From the NCBI GenBank assembly GCA_000431315.1, contig HF989731.1:2640-45976 (forward strand): a stretch of DNA of 43,337 nt, read 5' to 3'. A program made the position numbers and the translations under genes. Below the pieces are notes generated by a model. It saw nothing but the letters and a program-made list of their open reading frames with translations, was not told the origin of the DNA and searched no databases. Each line of letters begins with the position of its first letter. Position 1 is the first letter of the stretch. The stretch is from Brachyspira sp. CAG:484. GTDB taxonomy: Bacteria; Cyanobacteriota; Vampirovibrionia; Gastranaerophilales; Gastranaerophilaceae. Positions 40,052 to 43,337 of this stretch are shown piece by piece.

Positions 40052-40723
40052 ATGGACAAACAAGCCTTTACGCTTGCAGAAGTACTTATAACTCTTGGCA
40101 TTGTAGGTGTTATTGCGGCGATGACTCTGCCGGCGCTTATTAACCAAACTCAAGGTAAAGAGTTGGAAACCGGTTTTAAAAAAGCTTATAGTATTTTGCA
40201 GGCTGCCTATAATCAAATGACTTATGACGAAGGACAGATTGTTAATAATACAAATTATCCCGCACATGCATTTATACCTAAATTTAAAACTTATTTCAAA
40301 ATTTCAAAAGACTGTGACTTTGAATCCTGTGAAAGCAATTTCGTTGATGAAGAAGGAACAACCAGAGTTTCACAAAATTATAAAACATATAATAATAAAA
40401 AAATGCAGAACAGTTTATTAGATGACGGACAGGTTTTTATCAGCGACGGAATGTTTATTATGGTAGAAAATATGCCTGGAGGTCACCTGCTTTTAATAAG
40501 CGTCGACGTAAACGGGTATAATAAAAAGCCAAACCGCTGGGGACATGATTTATTTACTTTTCAGATTACGGACAATGGAAAGTTGCTTCCAATGGGCGCA
40601 GAAGGAACAGCATATGATAGTGTTAACAAATGTTCCTTAACAAGCACAAGCACTACTAACGGTATCGGCTGTACTTATAAAGCTTTAACAGATAAAGACT
40701 ATTTTAAAAACCTGCCTAAATAA
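40052..40723 (+). CDS. Type IV pilin-like protein with intact start, next to RHH regulator
   Basis: The 223-aa protein begins MDKQAFTLAEVLITLGIVGVIAAM. The leader is very short (four residues before the -1 Ala). The C-terminal half has SVDVNGYNKKPNRWGHDLFTFQIT, the shared DxNG...PNxxGxD signature with one extra residue, and GIGCTYKALTDKDYF near the end. AAAGGAG precedes the ATG. It is the best-controlled pilin of the set, with a dedicated regulator candidate on the opposite strand. PilD-type processing is inferred. Confidence 0.88.
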   Translation: MDKQAFTLAEVLITLGIVGVIAAMTLPALINQTQGKELETGFKKAYSILQAAYNQMTYDEGQIVNNTNYPAHAFIPKFKTYFKISKDCDFESCESNFVDEEGTTRVSQNYKTYNNKKMQNSLLDDGQVFISDGMFIMVENMPGGHLLLISVDVNGYNKKPNRWGHDLFTFQITDNGKLLPMGAEGTAYDSVNKCSLTSTSTTNGIGCTYKALTDKDYFKNLPK

Positions 40724-40734
40724 TAATTTCGTGT

Positions 40735-40788
40735 TATCATAAACAAAAATATTACCGTCACTCAACGGTATCCCCGAAAGGCAGAAAT
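40735..40788 (+). promoter_or_regulatory. Promoter and leader hairpin of the adenine deaminase gene
   Basis: Extended -10 TGT-TATCAT (TATCAT 40735-40740) predicts a start near 40747. Six nt later TACCGT-CACTCA-ACGGTA (40753-40770) forms a perfect 6-bp hairpin that ends 8 nt before the AAAGG ribosome site (40778-40782). Confidence 0.45.
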
Positions 40789-42507
40789 ATGAAAAACATC
40801 GAACGAATTATAAAAGTAAGCAAAGGTGAAGAACTTGCAGATTTAGTAATTAAAAATGCCAAACTGGTAAATGTTTTATCAGAAGAAATTTATGAAACAG
40901 ATATAGCTGTAATCGACGGCAAAATTGCCGGTATTTCAAAAGGTTACCGGGGAAAAGAGGAAATAGACGTAAAAGGTGCTTACGTAACCCCGTCCTTTAT
41001 TGACGGTCACGTCCACCTGGAAAGCTCTATGCTTATGCCGTCAGAGTTTGCAAAGCTTGTTCTCGCCTCAGGTACAACTACAGTAATTGCAGATCCGCAT
41101 GAAATATCTAATGTTATGGGCTTACAGGGTACAAGCTTTATGAGAGAAGCAACCAAAAACCTTCCGCTTGATGTTTATATGATGCTTCCTTCCTGCGTTC
41201 CTGCAACAGATTTGGAAACCTCCGGCGTTGATTTGAACAGTTACGATCTGGCATTACTAATTGATGCTCCTTGGGTTCTCGGTATTGCTGAAATGATGAA
41301 TTTCCCTGGTGTTGTTAACTGTGATAAAAGTGTTTTAAGCAAAATCCAGCTTGGGATAGAAAAAAATAAGCGCGTAGACGGTCACGCACCGCATCTTTGC
41401 GGAAAAGAGCTCAGTGCATATATTGCATCCGGCGTAGCTTCTGATCATGAATGTACCACACCGGAAGAAGCAATTGAAAAGCTTCGCCTTGGTATGTATT
41501 TGATGATACGTGAGGCAACAGGGGCAAGAGATTTAGAACCTTTAATTCCTGTTTTAAAAAAATACAATACCAGAAAATGTATGTTTGTAACCGATGACAG
41601 ACATCCGAAACATCTTGGAAAACATATTTCGCGCATGGTTAAAAAAGCAGTCCGCCTTGGTATTAACCCGATTAATGCAATACAGATGGCAAGCATAAAT
41701 ACAGCCGAATATTTTAAACTACAAAATGTCGGTGCAATAGCACCAGGCTTTAAAGCAGATATTGCTGTATTTGAAAATCTGGAAACATTCGAGCCGAAGA
41801 TGGTTTTCAAAAACGGAAAACTTGTTGCCAAAGACGGTAATACCATCGTTGATATGACAGAAATGAAACCTCCGGCGCTAAGAGGGTCTGTTAATATAAA
41901 ATATTTGTATAAAGAAGATTTGCAGATAAAAGTTCCTGACGGCAAAAATAATATAAAAGTCATAAATGTAATTCCACAGCAATTAATAACAAAATTATCT
42001 GCTGAACCTGTAAAAAATGAAAACGGCTTTGCAGTGTCAGATATAGAAAATGATATTTTAAAAATTGCAGTCCTCGAAAGACACAAAGCAACAGGGAATA
42101 TAGGGCTTGGATTTGTGAAAGGTTTTGGGTTGAAATCGGGAGCAATCGCATCAACAGTAGCACATGACAGCCACAATATGATTGTAATCGGAACAAATGA
42201 TGATGATATGTACTATGCAGCAGTTGAACTTGTCAAATCACAGGGCGGCAAAATTATAGTTGAAAACGGGAAAACACTTTCCCACCTGCCTCTGCCTATA
42301 GCAGGGCTTATGTCTGATAAACCCGCAGAAGAAGTTATGGCAGAGATTACAGAACTCGAAAATGCAGCAGGTAAAATAGGCTGTAAAATCGCCGATCCGT
42401 TTATGAGTATGGCATTTTTATCCCTGTCAGTAATCCCTGAAATCAAGATTACCGACAAAGGACTGATTGACGTTAACAAATTTGAGGTTACAAATCTGTT
42501 TTTATAA
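40789..42507 (+). CDS. ade: Adenine deaminase
   Basis: The enzyme deaminates adenine to hypoxanthine in purine salvage. The 572-aa amidohydrolase shows the metal motif SFIDGHVHLESSM, ADPHEISNVMG, the central DGHAPHLCGKELSAYIASG, SDHECTTPEEA and VTDDRHP. The C-terminal domain has GLGFVKGFGLKSGAIASTVAHDSHNMIVIGTND, characteristic of the Ade family and absent from adenosine deaminases. Family length is usually 540-600. It stands alone between two pilin genes. Confidence 0.95.
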   Translation: MKNIERIIKVSKGEELADLVIKNAKLVNVLSEEIYETDIAVIDGKIAGISKGYRGKEEIDVKGAYVTPSFIDGHVHLESSMLMPSEFAKLVLASGTTTVIADPHEISNVMGLQGTSFMREATKNLPLDVYMMLPSCVPATDLETSGVDLNSYDLALLIDAPWVLGIAEMMNFPGVVNCDKSVLSKIQLGIEKNKRVDGHAPHLCGKELSAYIASGVASDHECTTPEEAIEKLRLGMYLMIREATGARDLEPLIPVLKKYNTRKCMFVTDDRHPKHLGKHISRMVKKAVRLGINPINAIQMASINTAEYFKLQNVGAIAPGFKADIAVFENLETFEPKMVFKNGKLVAKDGNTIVDMTEMKPPALRGSVNIKYLYKEDLQIKVPDGKNNIKVINVIPQQLITKLSAEPVKNENGFAVSDIENDILKIAVLERHKATGNIGLGFVKGFGLKSGAIASTVAHDSHNMIVIGTNDDDMYYAAVELVKSQGGKIIVENGKTLSHLPLPIAGLMSDKPAEEVMAEITELENAAGKIGCKIADPFMSMAFLSLSVIPEIKITDKGLIDVNKFEVTNLFL

Positions 42508-43335
42508 TTAATTACACTTATGTTTGCCCTGCCAACTCAAATCATTGCAACGCAGATAATCCATATTTTCATTATAAATTACCCATGCAGTGCAGCCGTA
42601 ACCATATCCGGAGCCTGTAGAATTTACAACACAATTTTTTTCAAAAGGTCTATAAGTTTCAATTTGTGTACCAAAAGGTATAATTGATGTTTTAGTAATA
42701 TAAAATACAAAAATATCTTTACCTATAGTATTTGGAGCTTTAACACCATTCAAATCAACAAAGAATTCTCCGCATACATTATTCAAAACTCCCCGTCCCA
42801 TTACCATATCGCAATTTTCAGCATAAATCCACGAACCGGACAACATAATACCATCTGAAAGAACTAACATTGTATTCGAATAAGACCCATTTGATGTTCC
42901 GTTAAGAGCATTTACAGACCATTTCATATCATCACATTCAGAGCCGTAAAGACAATTTTTTATAACTTTTAAATAAGGAGAAATATTCTTTAAAAAGACA
43001 TTTGCACCTGCTCTATCACCCTCTTGACCATCTTCTCCCGGAGCATAAACTGTCATACCCCAATTTTCTGGACTTCCATTTTCTCTTATTGCATTTAAAT
43101 AAGCTTGAGAAACATTTGAATAAATTTTTTTTAATTTAGAAACCGTTACTTTTTCCTGATGTTTTTGAACAATTGACGGTAGCGTCATAGCAGCCACAAC
43201 ACCAATAATTCCAAGGGTTATCAACACCTCTGCCAAGGTAAAACCTCTTTGCTGTTTCTTTGGGGTGGCGGCGCGAAATGATGATTTATCTGCGCCAATA
43301 CCTTTTAAGGAGCTTAAACTACTCTGCCCCCCCCC
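42508..43335 (-). CDS. Type IV pilin-like protein with no canonical start in window (poly-G variant 2)
   Basis: GFTLAEVLITLGIIGVVAAM (G at 43245) is followed by a soluble domain with FVDLNGVKAPNTIGKDIF and a C-terminal GYGCTAWVI...NMDYLRC like that of the 16-kb pilin. The frame is open upstream to the window edge through QSSLSSLKGIGADKSSFRAA and three glycine codons of a 10-G tract (43327-43336), with no ATG, GTG or TTG. TTG 43236 lies inside the prepilin motif. The start must be beyond the window, or the gene is silent. The stop directly abuts that of ade. Confidence 0.75.
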   Translation of the reverse strand, partial: GGGQSSLSSLKGIGADKSSFRAATPKKQQRGFTLAEVLITLGIIGVVAAMTLPSIVQKHQEKVTVSKLKKIYSNVSQAYLNAIRENGSPENWGMTVYAPGEDGQEGDRAGANVFLKNISPYLKVIKNCLYGSECDDMKWSVNALNGTSNGSYSNTMLVLSDGIMLSGSWIYAENCDMVMGRGVLNNVCGEFFVDLNGVKAPNTIGKDIFVFYITKTSIIPFGTQIETYRPFEKNCVVNSTGSGYGYGCTAWVIYNENMDYLRCNDLSWQGKHKCN

Positions 43336-43336
43336 C
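43249..43336 (-). repeat. Poly-G tract with shared pilin 5' element, copy 2
   Basis: Same layout as copy 1: ten G, a gap-free 61-bp block, and identical spacing to the prepilin codons. Its hairpin arms are GGCGC...GCGCC where copy 1 has GACGC...GCGTC, and TTTAAG-CTC-CTTAAA is a perfect palindrome. The window ends one base past the G tract. Confidence 0.8.
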
Positions 43337-43337
43337 G

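Noticed and set aside
1..43337. CRISPR array, insertion sequences, tRNA or rRNA genes, prophage genes
   Set aside because: I saw no regularly spaced direct repeats, transposase-like proteins, terminal repeats, tRNA cloverleaf with CCA end, or phage structural genes in the window.

Overview
The window looks like one contig of an AT-rich, gut-type bacterium from the non-photosynthetic sister lineage of Cyanobacteria (Melainabacteria/Candidatus Gastranaerophilales). I infer this from the low GC, the dispersed prepilin genes with the GFTLAEVLITLGIIGVVAAM type of start, a plant/cyanobacteria-type glutamate-cysteine ligase and a cyanobacteria-like cytosolic histidine kinase. No marker gene in the window proves the placement. 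Both ends cut genes: the left edge holds the last codons of a gene, and the right edge stops one base beyond a 10-base C tract inside the 5' region of a pilin gene.

Layout. 1-4.7 kb: mnmE, gshA (reverse), rsmA-ispE. 4.7-10.7 kb: a large proline-rich protein with a LysM-like end, an orphan OppD-type ATPase, then the reverse unit DUF4127-mntP and a D-2-hydroxyacid dehydrogenase. 10.7-13.4 kb: hsp20, a structured non-coding RNA, a CATG-rich stretch, a structured leader before a small Cys-rich protein, the ribosome hibernation factor hpf, and a GT2 glycosyltransferase. 13.4-19 kb: three pilin-like genes around rseP and ctpA, with a truncated glycosyltransferase lying against a poly-C tract. 19-25 kb (mostly reverse): HEAT protein, histidine kinase, holA-holB, ROK sugar kinase. 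25-37 kb: GT4 glycosyltransferase, Na+/amino-acid symporter coupled to an ACT protein, nagZ, a two-gene secreted-hydrolase unit, aquaporin, pgeF, pabA/pabBC, a MurF-like ligase with a small secreted protein, and a MarR regulator. 37-43.3 kb: two small lineage-type proteins, a DHA2 drug exporter, an unlisted 54-aa ribbon-helix-helix regulator facing a pilin gene, adenine deaminase, and a fifth pilin.

Most genes are housekeeping: tRNA modification, rRNA methylation, isoprenoids, folate, clamp loader, envelope protease and peptidoglycan recycling. The unusual layer is regulatory. First, eleven genes have a TATAAT-like -10 box that ends only 6-7 nt before the ATG and no Shine-Dalgarno, which predicts leaderless mRNAs, while the other genes carry clear Shine-Dalgarno sites. 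Second, five dispersed pilin paralogues share a C-terminal DxNGxxxPNxxGxD signature. The two on the plus strand have normal starts. The three on the minus strand have no canonical start upstream of the prepilin motif: two are preceded by identical 10-G tracts and a shared 61-bp element with a covarying hairpin, and one by an in-frame amber codon. Third, the 11.27-11.85 kb interval holds two separate structured RNAs that I cannot assign to a known family.
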